Origin: Pleurocapsa minor HA4230-MV1
GTDB lineage: Bacteria > Cyanobacteriota > Cyanobacteriia > Cyanobacteriales > Xenococcaceae
DNA length: 64,000 bases
Reading direction: 5' to 3'
Assembly (NCBI GenBank): GCA_019359095.1
Contig: JAHHHZ010000036.1
Span: 310,001-374,000, forward strand
In this document: positions 53,045-62,581 of the stretch, piece by piece
Numbering within the stretch: the first letter of the stretch is position 1
How the letters are laid out: every line of letters starts with the position of its first letter
The notes under the pieces: model-generated
What the model was told of the DNA's origin: nothing
What the model saw: only the letters and a program-made list of their open reading frames with translations
The model's database searches: none
Translations under genes and position numbers: made by a program

Positions 53045-54280
53045 CTACAGCAGATCGCCAAGATACTTAGCTACTGTTTGTACGTCTTTATCCCCTCTAC
53101 CCGAACAGTTCAAGACAATGCGTTGAGTTCCTGTCAATTGAGGACAAAGTTGCTCTAAATAAGCAAAAGCATGAGCAGTTTCTAGGGCGGGAATAATACC
53201 TTCCAATTCTGATAATAGACGCAAACCAGCGATCGCTTCAGTATCAGTCACGGCATAATATTCTGCTCTTTGAGTATCTTTAAGATAACTATGCTCTGGG
53301 CCTACCCCAGGATAATCTAGCCCTGCACTAATTGAATGAGCCTCGATAATTTGTCCTTGAGTATCCTGCAATAAATAGCTCATTGCTCCATGCAAAACCC
53401 CAGGACGACCTTCAGTTAGAGTAGCAGCATGTTTACCCGATGCCACACTTTCTCCCGCAGCTTCTACGCCAATTAAGCGCACGCTAGATTCAGCTAAAAA
53501 CTCGTAAAACAAGCCCATCGCATTCGAGCCACCACCAACACAGGCGATCATAATATCAGGTAGTCCACCCCATTTTTCAGTACACTGCTGGCGAGTTTCA
53601 CGACCAATTACCGCATGAAAATCCCGTACCATCATCGGATAAGGATGGGGGCCAGCCACTGAACCCAAGATATAGTGAGTACTTTCAACATTTGTTACCC
53701 AATCTCGAATTGCTTCAGAGGTAGCATCTTTTAACGTTCCTGTCCCAGCGGAAACTGGCTCTACCTTGGCTCCTAATAGGCGCATCCGAAAGACATTAAG
53801 CTTCTGTCTTTCCATATCTTGTACACCCATATAGATAATACATTCCAGACCAAAACGCGCGCAGACTGTGGCGGTAGCAACTCCATGTTGACCTGCACCT
53901 GTTTCGGCGATGATTCGCTTTTTACCCATGCGAATCGCTAATAACGCCTGAGCTAAAGCATTATTAATCTTGTGCGCTCCCGTGTGGTTTAAATCTTCAC
54001 GCTTGAGGTAAATTTTAGGCTGAAAATCTGGGCGAGTATAGTGCTGGCTTAGACGTTCGGCAAAATAAAGAGGATTTGCTCGACCAACATAGTCTTTTAA
54101 TAATCCTTGTAGTTCTTGAGTAAAATTGGGGTCGTTTTTATACTGGTTATAAGCAGTTTCCAATTCAGCCAAAGCTGGCATCAAAGTTTCGGGAACGTAC
54201 TTACCACCATAAGGGCCAAAACGCCCTAATTGATCTGGTACAGAGGCAATGTTATCTCGTTTGAGGGGAGTGGCAGTCAT
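53045..54280 (-). CDS. trpB: Tryptophan synthase beta chain
   Basis: TrpB joins indole with L-serine to give tryptophan, using PLP, in an alpha2-beta2 complex with TrpA. The 411 residues are normal. Motifs: [40 protein letters not shown] with the Schiff-base Lys in [25 protein letters not shown] with the catalytic Glu, the phosphate-binding [10 protein letters not shown], and [19 protein letters not shown] at the end. It is the TrpB1 type. trpA is not adjacent, as is usual in cyanobacteria. No trp leader was seen. Confidence 0.98.
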   Translation of the reverse strand: MTATPLKRDNIASVPDQLGRFGPYGGKYVPETLMPALAELETAYNQYKNDPNFTQELQGLLKDYVGRANPLYFAERLSQHYTRPDFQPKIYLKREDLNHTGAHKINNALAQALLAIRMGKKRIIAETGAGQHGVATATVCARFGLECIIYMGVQDMERQKLNVFRMRLLGAKVEPVSAGTGTLKDATSEAIRDWVTNVESTHYILGSVAGPHPYPMMVRDFHAVIGRETRQQCTEKWGGLPDIMIACVGGGSNAMGLFYEFLAESSVRLIGVEAAGESVASGKHAATLTEGRPGVLHGAMSYLLQDTQGQIIEAHSISAGLDYPGVGPEHSYLKDTQRAEYYAVTDTEAIAGLRLLSELEGIIPALETAHAFAYLEQLCPQLTGTQRIVLNCSGRGDKDVQTVAKYLGDLL

Positions 54281-54419
54281 AAAATTACGATTTAAGCTAA
54301 AAAGTAGATGTTATCGTAATTGTATCGTTTATGTATGGGTAAAAAGCCTTAGAGTTTAATCATAATTAAGCTCTGACAACTAGTTTTTAATCTGGTAAAG
54401 TTAGAACACAAGCAAGTCA

Positions 54420-54501
54420 AGATAGCTATTTTGAGCAACGGTCGGGTAAGTCCAGTGTTTAAAAGGCGGGAAACCTGAACCACTTATTTAAATGACGTAA
54501 T
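54420..54501 (+). other. GC-richer leader in front of the TPR gene
   Basis: AACGGTCGGGTAAGTCCAGT GTTTAAAAGGCGGGAAACCT GAACCACTT stands out from the AT-rich surroundings. It could form short stems (AGG/CCT around CGGGAAA). It matches no RNA family I can recall, and a structured leader or small RNA is only a guess. Confidence 0.25.
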
Positions 54502-55416
54502 GTGAACGTAAAATTTTCGCGATTATTAACTATAATAATTTTCCTCCTCAGTATTGGCGGAATTATTGGCCTAGGCTCTATTTTAATTGTTAGATATCTT
54601 CAAACACAGCAGATTCAGCAAACACAGCAAGCTAACAATTTACTAGCTCAGAAAAAATATTCTTTAGCTGTTTCTGCCTACGATCGACTGTTAAAAACTG
54701 ATTCTAATTCTGCGCAATCATATCTACTGTGGGCTAATCGTGGAGCTGCACTATTAAAATTAAATCAGTATCAAGAAGCACTAAAATCCTGTTCTCAAGC
54801 TACTAGTTTAAATCAGCGAGCCGATTTAGCTTGGAACTGTCGTGGGGAGGCTCTATATTACTTGGGTCGATCCAATGATGCCTTGACTGCTTTTAAACAG
54901 GCGATCGCCATTAATCCTCAGAATGCAACTTTTTGGCTTAATCAAAATCAGGTATTATTCGATCTCGCTCAACACCAGCAGGCAATAGCAGCAGCTAAAG
55001 AAGCGATCGCCTTACTCCAGTCTCAACCAGCAACAGCTACCAAAAATCGTCAATTAGCGATCGCTTGGAGACGACAGGGACAAAGTTGGTTAGAACTGAA
55101 GCAAAATCAACAGGCATTAGCTGCTTTTAATCAGTCTTTAACTTACCAGCCTCAATATTTAGCTGCTCAACAAGACAGAGGAATTACTCTCTACAGATTG
55201 GGTAATTATGCTCAAGCTATTCAATCTTTTGAGCAAATTTTACAACAAGATAATTTAACTCCACAACAGCAGGCAATCAACTGGTTATATAAAGGAACTA
55301 GCCTCTGCCAAATATCCCAAGCTGACGCTGCCACCCAAGCTTTTAAGCAGGTGCTGCAACTCACTAATAATGTTCAGTTACAAAAAATAGCCCAAGCTGG
55401 CTGTGGTATTCATTAA
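54502..55416 (+). CDS. Membrane-anchored TPR protein
   Basis: The 304-residue product starts with GTG (VNVKFSRLL). It has one N-terminal membrane helix (LTIIIFLLSIGGIIGLGSIL) and then at least six TPR-like units of 34 residues, for example ANRGAALLKLNQYQEALKSC SQATSLNQ and CRGEALYYLGRSNDALTAFK QAIAINPQ. The TPR array lies outside or inside the membrane, probably in the periplasm, and serves as a protein-binding scaffold. The gene ends 54 bp before the nuclease gene of the pPIWI-RE island in the same direction, but such TPR genes are common and a link is not implied. Confidence 0.85.
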   Translation: MNVKFSRLLTIIIFLLSIGGIIGLGSILIVRYLQTQQIQQTQQANNLLAQKKYSLAVSAYDRLLKTDSNSAQSYLLWANRGAALLKLNQYQEALKSCSQATSLNQRADLAWNCRGEALYYLGRSNDALTAFKQAIAINPQNATFWLNQNQVLFDLAQHQQAIAAAKEAIALLQSQPATATKNRQLAIAWRRQGQSWLELKQNQQALAAFNQSLTYQPQYLAAQQDRGITLYRLGNYAQAIQSFEQILQQDNLTPQQQAINWLYKGTSLCQISQADAATQAFKQVLQLTNNVQLQKIAQAGCGIH

Positions 55417-55470
55417 TAACCATTAGTGACAAGTTAAGATTAACTGATTAAATATCAACTATTGGCAAAG

Positions 55471-56517
55471 ATGACAAAGGAAAAAACAGAAGATGAAATC
55501 TTATTGATTAAATTATGCAAAGGATTAATAGAAGTAGGCGATCGCATTAATCGGGGTGAACCTGCTTATCTAGTCGATCATTCTCAGCCATTTCCTCAGC
55601 CTTTGTACGAAGCATTTGAAAAATTAAGTATAAAGTGGATATTGCGCGATGGAGGAATGCGTCATCCTTCCATACTAAATATGGTTGAAGCAGCTAGAAA
55701 GTCAGTAGAAGCAGTTGAACCAGATTTTTGTGAATGGGTTGATTTTCCTGATGAACCTCTAATAGAAGACATGACAAGACCATCTGACGAATGTGAAGAA
55801 TATGCTAGTGAATATAGTTTTAGTTTAGATATTGATAACAATCAAAGCTATATTCCCCGATTGATGGAGGAAATCAGAAGGTTTGATTTGCCTCATAGCA
55901 CTTACACAATATTTCGTCGTTTTATAGCAGAAAATCTTTTTCCTTCAGAATCCGATATAGCTATTTTGCGAGATAATCATCCCGAAATTGAAAGAGTCAA
56001 AGAGTTTTTATCTAAACCCTATCGAGACGCACCTCCTCAATCAGATTCCAAACCACTATGTAAAACTTGTGGCGGATATTTAGACTGTGCAGCCAGAGAA
56101 ATTGGATATTGCAAACCTTTAGATCGCAAAGTTGATAAAGCACCAATTCTCGATACTGTTATTTCTGTAATTAGACCATCTTTCATTGAGCTACGCTTAG
56201 ATAAAAAGTTCAAAGATATGGGATTAGAAATAGAATTGTGGCCAGAATTAGATACAGCAGATTTAAAAATTACATTTCCAGATGGTAAGTTTTGGGCAAT
56301 TGATGCTAAAGACTGGGGAAGTGCAACTAAGTTAGCTAGAAAACTGAATCAAGATACCATCCAAAATTTTGGTCAATCTAAATCATTTTTTGTTGTTCCA
56401 GATTATCGATTAAATAAACTTAAATATCAAGCAATTTTTCAAAGTAAATATCAAGGGAGTATTCCTCTAATTTCCGAATCAGAATTAATTAAGCGCGTCA
56501 AAAGAGAATTACAATGA
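55471..56517 (+). CDS. pPIWI-RE-associated PD-(D/E)xK nuclease-like protein
   Basis: First gene of the three-gene pPIWI-RE island, 348 residues. The C-terminal domain (about 230-348) has a restriction-endonuclease-like core: an acidic FIELRLDKKFKDMGLEIELW segment, DTADLKITFPDGKFWAIDAK with Asp264 and the D278-A-K280 motif, and FGQSKSFFVVPDYRLNK. A four-cysteine cluster, Cys197-x2-Cys200-x5-Cys206-x7-Cys214, precedes it and should bind zinc. The N-terminal 190 residues are helical and unrecognised. In pPIWI-RE operons this nuclease is predicted to cut DNA located by the PIWI protein. ATG 55471 is chosen over TTG 55462. Its stop overlaps the helicase start (ATGA). Confidence 0.8.
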   Translation: MTKEKTEDEILLIKLCKGLIEVGDRINRGEPAYLVDHSQPFPQPLYEAFEKLSIKWILRDGGMRHPSILNMVEAARKSVEAVEPDFCEWVDFPDEPLIEDMTRPSDECEEYASEYSFSLDIDNNQSYIPRLMEEIRRFDLPHSTYTIFRRFIAENLFPSESDIAILRDNHPEIERVKEFLSKPYRDAPPQSDSKPLCKTCGGYLDCAAREIGYCKPLDRKVDKAPILDTVISVIRPSFIELRLDKKFKDMGLEIELWPELDTADLKITFPDGKFWAIDAKDWGSATKLARKLNQDTIQNFGQSKSFFVVPDYRLNKLKYQAIFQSKYQGSIPLISESELIKRVKRELQ

Positions 56518-59500
56518 GAGATTCAAGCAACTGGATAAATGTTCTTAGACAACCTTTAAGTGGTGCCATTCCTTTGAAGTTTTCTAATTTTGCTCGTATC
56601 GAATTAATGTTGTATGCCTTGCAAGCTTATTTTCCCAGGCAACAAATACGTGAAGCTCATTTATTGATGCAGGGTTATAGAGAACCAGTAATTAACGATA
56701 ATCAGTGGGAAATTATTAAACATTTACGTCATTTAGCACCAGAGTTTCGTAGTTCAATTAGTTGGGAAATTGCTCTGCGTAATTATGATGATATGGCTAA
56801 CAGTGATGTTGCTGGATGGTTGGGATTTGAGCTTGATTATGACAATAACCGTATTACTCTAAGCAATAATATGGTAATGAATCGATATGCAGTATATGAA
56901 AATATACTAACAAAAAGCTCCCTTAAGTTTTCTCAACGAGAATATAATCCAGCACCTCAAGGAAATTATCAATTTAATATTAGTTCAGAGCAGATAAGAT
57001 TAGTTGGAATTTCAGATGCGATCGCAAATATAGGAATACAGCATCAAAATAATATTCCTAGTATTAATCTAAATCATAATCATTTGCCAATCAGAATATC
57101 TCTCGAACAATTAGTTGAACGAGGACGAAATTTAAGCTCGGTTTTAGGTTACGATGCGGGAGAAATCATAGAGAGATCGAGCTATTGGGATATTAAGCAA
57201 GATCGACAAACCAACGAGATTTTTATTGATGGTGAGAGTCATATTTTAGGCCCTACTGGAAGTGGGAAGTCTACCTTAATCGAATGTTTAATTACTTTAT
57301 TAATTGAACAAAATAAAAGAATTGCGATCGCTACTAATAGTCTGGGAGAAGTTCAAGATTGGTTAGAATTTGCTCAAAAAATAGGTATTAAAGCTATTCC
57401 CATTATTGGTAATTCGGAACGACATAAACATCTAAGTCGGCTTAATCAAGCTGTGATGTTTGGTAATAGACAGCAATCTTTTACTCACCCTGGTTTTAAA
57501 TGGCTCAGTCAATGTTGCTCTTTGTTTGCTTTAGCAACATCATCAATTCCCCAGTCAAATAGTCAACGACGCAATAAAACACCTTGTTTTAATCAACTAG
57601 AAGATATTGACGATCCGAAGCAGAAAAAGTACGATTGTCCTCTGATTGGTGTTTGTCCTCAACACATTACATCAAAGGAATTAGAAGAAGCCCAATTAAT
57701 TGTCGGGACATTACCAGGATTTATCCATAAGAAAGTATCTCGTCACAATCTAGAAGAAAACATTACTATTCTGGAATATTTAGCTCTAACAACCGATTTA
57801 TTCGTAGTTGATGAAGTCGATCTAGCTCAACCTAAACTAGACGAGCTTTTTTATCCTATTGTTACTATTGCATCTTTTAAACCAATTCAAGATACTTGGT
57901 CGCGTAGTGAATTTTATCAGCACGTAAACAGTGTTTTAGAAGGCGAAATAGTTGTTCTTGAAAGTTTTAAAGATTCTTGTCTTGAGGAATCAGAGGGTTG
58001 GAAATTTTTAGCTTGTAAAGCAATTGGGGATTTGATGTATTCTCTGAGAGATATTGAGACTGCCAACAAAGGGAAAAAACCCATACAAGAAATTGAAAAA
58101 CTGTTCAAAGAATGCTCTGGCGAAGGAAGATTATTTGCTGCTTGGTCTTTGTTTGACACTCTTGCCGAACATCTGTCGGGAAAAATCAAAATACGCTTGG
58201 GTAAAAAAATACGTCAACCAACTGCTCAAAAATACGAACGTAGTTACGAAAGGTATCGTCAAATTTTTAAACCCATACAAGATAACCCCACCGATCCCGA
58301 TCTAACAGGACTGAATCCTAAAGACAGTAAAATTGTTAGCAAATTAGCTTCAATTGCAGGAATTTTAGCAGGACAAGCTTATCAAAATATTCCTCATGAT
58401 AAATGCGTGGAATTTATCAAAGAAACCAAATGGGATACCGAACTAAGCAGATTAGAATCAGATGATGAACTATTTACCAAGAATTTAGCAACTCTATTAC
58501 AACTATCTATTTTTGCAACTCAAGCTTTGGGTGCATTAGGTAAGCACTTTTCTACGAGAAGACAATCTAGTAGCGAACTTCAATCTAATTTACCGTTGAT
58601 TCCTCCAGTAGATTTTGAACGTTTATTACCTGCTTCTCCTGTAGGTGCTGTAACCAGCGCACAATATCAAGATGGACACCTAAAAATACATCGAGGTATT
58701 TGTATTGGGCGATCGCTTTTTAGTCAATGGAGAGATATTTTTAGCGTTGATGGGTTAGTGCCTTCTCATTTGCTAGTCACTTCTGCCACTAGTTATTCAG
58801 GAGAAAACAAGCAATCATATCCCTTCCACGTTCAACAACAACCCAGCTTACTAATTGAACCACCTCCAGAAAAAGCTAAAACAATAGCTTACGAAAGCGA
58901 ATTTTTCTTTTGTCCTGTATCTGATGATGCTGGCGATCCTGTCTGGGTATCAGGTTCACAAGGGGATGAACGTTACAACAACATTGGTAAGATGGTTTCT
59001 GGTTTGTGTCGTCCTTCTGCACATGGTAAACCTCTAATCGAGCAGTTTCAAGATTATTTGGTCAACAAGATAGATAGCGATCGCAAAAATCTACTTTTAG
59101 TTACTAATAGTTACGTAGAAGCAAAAACTTTCTATGACTGTTTAAAGCCACCCTATAAAGATAAAGCCTCTTTTGTAGTTCGAGATGGAGACAGTGTTTT
59201 ATGGTCGCCTGATATTAATGTTCCCCGTTCCAAAATGACAGAATTTCCTAGTTTAGGAAAAGAACTGTTGATCGCTCCAATTGGCGCTATTTCACGTGCC
59301 GTCAACTTAATGCACCCAGACAATCCCCAAGAACCTTATTTTGGCGGTATGGTAATTCTAGTTAGACAGCATCCTCGTCCAGATGACAATCAACTAATCA
59401 TTAGTGCTGTTAACAAAAATGCAGTAGATAATATTGGTTCTCAATCTGTAGCAACTATTCAAAGACAAGCCAGAAACACAAGAGATATCTTTCTAGCTGT

Positions 59501-59846
59501 ACCGCAAATTTTTTCTCAATTACCAGACGAATTGCAAGGAGTGGCAATGAAACAGCCTCTTGTTTGGACTTTAGCAGTAAATTTAACTCAATTGATCGGA
59601 CGTAGCACTCGTGGAGGTCGTAAAACCATTGTTTGGTTTACTGATGCAGCATTTATGCCTCAAACTGCACAAGGTAAGCGTGCTGGTGATACAGAGCAAA
59701 ATTCTCTTTTGTTAGCAGTACGAAAACTTTTAGGGGATGCTATTAAACAAGGTGGCTCATCTAGTCGCTTAATTCAAACTTTATACGGGCCAGTTTATTA
59801 CCCTCTGACTCGTTTGACTCATTTTATTAGCGGAGTAAAGCTGTAA
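56514..59846 (+). CDS. pPIWI-RE-associated DinG/XPD-type helicase
   Basis: Second gene of the island, 1110 residues. The N-terminal about 200 residues (IELMLYALQAYFPRQQIREA, IKHLRHLAPEFRSSISWEIA) are likely the pPIWI_RE_Z-type accessory domain. A superfamily 2 helicase follows: Walker A HILGPTGSGKSTLIECL near 245, and cysteines around 334-382 (QCCSLF, TPCFNQ, YDCPLIGVCPQ) that fit the iron-sulfur cluster of DinG/XPD helicases. Motif II is VVDEVD near 433, and motif VI QLIGRSTRGGRKTIVWFTDA near 1027. It should unwind duplex DNA or an R-loop for the PIWI partner. It is longer than plain DinG (about 700) because of inserts in the middle. It overlaps the nuclease gene by 4 bp. Confidence 0.85.
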   Translation: MRDSSNWINVLRQPLSGAIPLKFSNFARIELMLYALQAYFPRQQIREAHLLMQGYREPVINDNQWEIIKHLRHLAPEFRSSISWEIALRNYDDMANSDVAGWLGFELDYDNNRITLSNNMVMNRYAVYENILTKSSLKFSQREYNPAPQGNYQFNISSEQIRLVGISDAIANIGIQHQNNIPSINLNHNHLPIRISLEQLVERGRNLSSVLGYDAGEIIERSSYWDIKQDRQTNEIFIDGESHILGPTGSGKSTLIECLITLLIEQNKRIAIATNSLGEVQDWLEFAQKIGIKAIPIIGNSERHKHLSRLNQAVMFGNRQQSFTHPGFKWLSQCCSLFALATSSIPQSNSQRRNKTPCFNQLEDIDDPKQKKYDCPLIGVCPQHITSKELEEAQLIVGTLPGFIHKKVSRHNLEENITILEYLALTTDLFVVDEVDLAQPKLDELFYPIVTIASFKPIQDTWSRSEFYQHVNSVLEGEIVVLESFKDSCLEESEGWKFLACKAIGDLMYSLRDIETANKGKKPIQEIEKLFKECSGEGRLFAAWSLFDTLAEHLSGKIKIRLGKKIRQPTAQKYERSYERYRQIFKPIQDNPTDPDLTGLNPKDSKIVSKLASIAGILAGQAYQNIPHDKCVEFIKETKWDTELSRLESDDELFTKNLATLLQLSIFATQALGALGKHFSTRRQSSSELQSNLPLIPPVDFERLLPASPVGAVTSAQYQDGHLKIHRGICIGRSLFSQWRDIFSVDGLVPSHLLVTSATSYSGENKQSYPFHVQQQPSLLIEPPPEKAKTIAYESEFFFCPVSDDAGDPVWVSGSQGDERYNNIGKMVSGLCRPSAHGKPLIEQFQDYLVNKIDSDRKNLLLVTNSYVEAKTFYDCLKPPYKDKASFVVRDGDSVLWSPDINVPRSKMTEFPSLGKELLIAPIGAISRAVNLMHPDNPQEPYFGGMVILVRQHPRPDDNQLIISAVNKNAVDNIGSQSVATIQRQARNTRDIFLAVPQIFSQLPDELQGVAMKQPLVWTLAVNLTQLIGRSTRGGRKTIVWFTDAAFMPQTAQGKRAGDTEQNSLLLAVRKLLGDAIKQGGSSSRLIQTLYGPVYYPLTRLTHFISGVKL

Positions 59847-59905
59847 TTGTAGTATTAATAATAGTGATGGCATAAAAATAAAATATCGACTAACCAAAGT
59901 AAATT

Positions 59906-62500
59906 ATGGCAAAAAACCAGAGATACAATCATTTTCAACCAATTTATTTTGAATATATTGAGGCCTTAACTAAAGATATTGCTGGTTGGGTAATGCCATT
60001 TCCTAACTTAAAACGATTTAAAAGTAGTTACGGAGAAGAACAAGAAAACGCCCCAACAAATTCCTTGTTAGATATACTACGTTTACTTTTACCTCAAATC
60101 AGAGTCATTAATAAACTTGTTGTTGACGGTCAGCCTAACCCAGCAGCTTTTTTAGCTTACGAACCGATAGACCCTAAAATTTTATCTTTGATATTCAGCA
60201 AATGGGTTGAAGTTTGGTATCCAGAATTAGAACATCAATATTTAAAATCTTTATGTACTCCTAATCAATTTGAGTGGAAGTCTGCAACCCCAGAACAATT
60301 AGAATGGTGGTCGCCAGCCTGGTCAGTAGCAAAACATTTAAGTAAATATCAGGATGGAGAATATAGATACAAGCTGGGCAATAATGAATTCAATTTACTG
60401 TTTGCTCCAGGAAGAAAAGGGAATACTGTAGAGTTAGTTTCTTGGCCACCTTTTTCTACTCCTAGCGGTTATAAATCTTCTCTTGGAATTATCATATCTA
60501 GCCAAAGCGATTTTTCCGATAGAAGAATTAATATTCATTTCAAGATGAAACGTTGGGTAGTCAAAAGAGGAGAAAATGTAGACATTAATTTACAAACCAA
60601 AACCACCCATTGTTATATTCGTCGATTAACTTCTTGGTCAGGAAATTTTAATCTTCTTGAACCAAATGCTTTTACTGTTTTAGAAGCTAAAAACTTTAGA
60701 AGAGAAAGTCACGGTAGAAGCGAGTCTAATAACTCTACAGGCGCAGACGAGAAAAAATTTGAGCGTCGCTGGAAAGACAAAAAAATTCTCGAAATACTAG
60801 AAAAGCTATCAGTAGATATTCCCGATCTAGAAGATGTTCTCCAAAATCCTCTGAATTATATAGAAACAGAAAAGACAGATATTCTCATACCTGCCAGAAG
60901 CTGGCAAAAAGCAGGATGGGGGACAGGATTCACTATTTCTGATAGTAGAAGATTATTAAAACAAATTATTGCCTTTCTTCCTGCGGGCGCAACTTTAACT
61001 AAACCTTGGCAAAAAATATCAGCAATTAAAGATAATGACGTAATAAAAGAAAAATCTAAGGATGCTGATAAATCGATTAAAAGGCAATTCATCAAAAATC
61101 CTAAGCTCCAAAAACCATCTCAAAATCAACTACCAGAATTAACTGAAGAATTTAAAGAGTTTCTGCAACAAAGAGCAAACAATATAACCCTTCATGTATG
61201 CAGTTTGGCTGATTCTAAAACAAAAGATGCTATCGAAAAAGTTGCCAATCATTATTTTGGAGATAGCTTAAAACTAAAATTCTATTCGTCACAAAGTTTA
61301 GCCGATCCCATACAGTACGAAAAATCTAAAAAGAAAGACTCCAAAAACAAAAAAATTCCTCAGTTAAAACATATTAAAAAGTTCGGTGAACAATATCAGC
61401 CAGAGAATCCTGAGCCAATCATAGTAGAAATTTTGTCTTCACATCATCCTTTATATAATGGCGATGCCGATCCAAAATCTTACATTAAATCAGAACTGCC
61501 AAAATACAATCTCATTCCTCAATGTATTGTTTCTGCCGAAAATATCGATAAAGAAACCAAAGAAGCTACTTTAGATAAAAAAGCTAAAAAAAGTCTTTTA
61601 AATCGAGCTTTATCGTCGATTTTAGATGCAATAATGCCATTTGATCGACATTATCCTTTAACTACATCCGAAGATAATAACGTTTATGCGGGATTTTATG
61701 TCATCTCCCGCAACAAAGCAACTTCTAGCCAAAGCTTTAACGAACCAGTGTTAGTGGTTATCTACAAAAATGAGATTAAGGTTTTATTACCAGCACAAGA
61801 TACAAAACTGCGTTCTTTTCCTCAATCTATCTGTCATTTAGCGAATAATACCAAAAATACGACTCGGCAGGATGAACGTACCGTCAATACAATGCTAGAA
61901 CAACTTAGTATTAATTATTCCGATGCGGACAACATCTATCTATATGCTCACGAGCAAAATGCTCGAACATATTGGCAATGGTTACAAGATGGAAAATTTG
62001 ACAAAGATAATCCACCAACTAAGAAAATCACTATTATGCGAGTTCGAGATTCAGAGAGTAATGAAGTGGCACAAGGCTACGGATTAGAAACAAAAGATGA
62101 AGATTTTACAGCCAAATTCAATCCAGAATCAGCATCTTTTGCGCAGGGAATATTTATTGCTCCAAACTGCGAGATCAATAATATTCCACTTACTCGAACT
62201 ATATTAAGTGTTGCGCCCAAACCACAGACACTTAGCAAGCAAATAAAAACTACCAGTCGTGTCGAATCTTATACTGATTTTAAAGGAGAGACTAAAAGTC
62301 CATCTCCTAATACTGATTGGAAAATGCCACAACCTCGCTCTCACAATATTTTAGCTACGCCATCGCCAGACAAATTTATCTTACATCATGCGATCGCACA
62401 TCATTTAAGATCTGTTCATTGGTGGAGTGCCGATGAATGCGAATATCCACTACCTCTTTCCTTAGCTAAGAAAATTAAAGAGTGGTGTTTTAGTACATAA
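59906..62500 (+). CDS. Prokaryotic PIWI protein of pPIWI-RE type
   Basis: Third gene of the island, 864 residues. The N-terminal region (residues 1-400) has family-like VELVSWPPFSTPSGYKSSLG IIISSQSDFSDRRINIHFKM KRWV, and TDILIPARSWQKAGWGTGFT. A MID-like region follows (ITLHVCSLADSKTKDAIEKV ANHYFG, IIVEILSSHHPLY). The RNase H-fold PIWI-like domain covers about 580-864: VYAGFYVISRNKA, NIYLYAHEQNARTYWQWLQD, ITIMRVRDSE and, at the end, DECEYPLPLSLAKKIKEWC. The first RNase H strand (YAGFYVIS) lacks the usual Asp, so slicing may be absent and the partner nuclease may cut. Expected to bind nucleic-acid guides or R-loops and direct anti-plasmid or anti-phage defence (family knowledge). 59 bp after the helicase gene. 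Confidence 0.82.
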   Translation: MAKNQRYNHFQPIYFEYIEALTKDIAGWVMPFPNLKRFKSSYGEEQENAPTNSLLDILRLLLPQIRVINKLVVDGQPNPAAFLAYEPIDPKILSLIFSKWVEVWYPELEHQYLKSLCTPNQFEWKSATPEQLEWWSPAWSVAKHLSKYQDGEYRYKLGNNEFNLLFAPGRKGNTVELVSWPPFSTPSGYKSSLGIIISSQSDFSDRRINIHFKMKRWVVKRGENVDINLQTKTTHCYIRRLTSWSGNFNLLEPNAFTVLEAKNFRRESHGRSESNNSTGADEKKFERRWKDKKILEILEKLSVDIPDLEDVLQNPLNYIETEKTDILIPARSWQKAGWGTGFTISDSRRLLKQIIAFLPAGATLTKPWQKISAIKDNDVIKEKSKDADKSIKRQFIKNPKLQKPSQNQLPELTEEFKEFLQQRANNITLHVCSLADSKTKDAIEKVANHYFGDSLKLKFYSSQSLADPIQYEKSKKKDSKNKKIPQLKHIKKFGEQYQPENPEPIIVEILSSHHPLYNGDADPKSYIKSELPKYNLIPQCIVSAENIDKETKEATLDKKAKKSLLNRALSSILDAIMPFDRHYPLTTSEDNNVYAGFYVISRNKATSSQSFNEPVLVVIYKNEIKVLLPAQDTKLRSFPQSICHLANNTKNTTRQDERTVNTMLEQLSINYSDADNIYLYAHEQNARTYWQWLQDGKFDKDNPPTKKITIMRVRDSESNEVAQGYGLETKDEDFTAKFNPESASFAQGIFIAPNCEINNIPLTRTILSVAPKPQTLSKQIKTTSRVESYTDFKGETKSPSPNTDWKMPQPRSHNILATPSPDKFILHHAIAHHLRSVHWWSADECEYPLPLSLAKKIKEWCFST

Positions 62501-62581
62501 GAAGTAACGCAAGCGCTCTTTAATTACACAAAATACAGAAGAACTATAATTTGAGTAACCCCAAAATGATCCCATAAAATT

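Noticed and set aside
54502-55416. TPR gene as a fourth member of the pPIWI-RE island
   Set aside because: Same strand and close, but it is a membrane-anchored TPR protein of a common type, with a 54 bp gap and no known link to the module.
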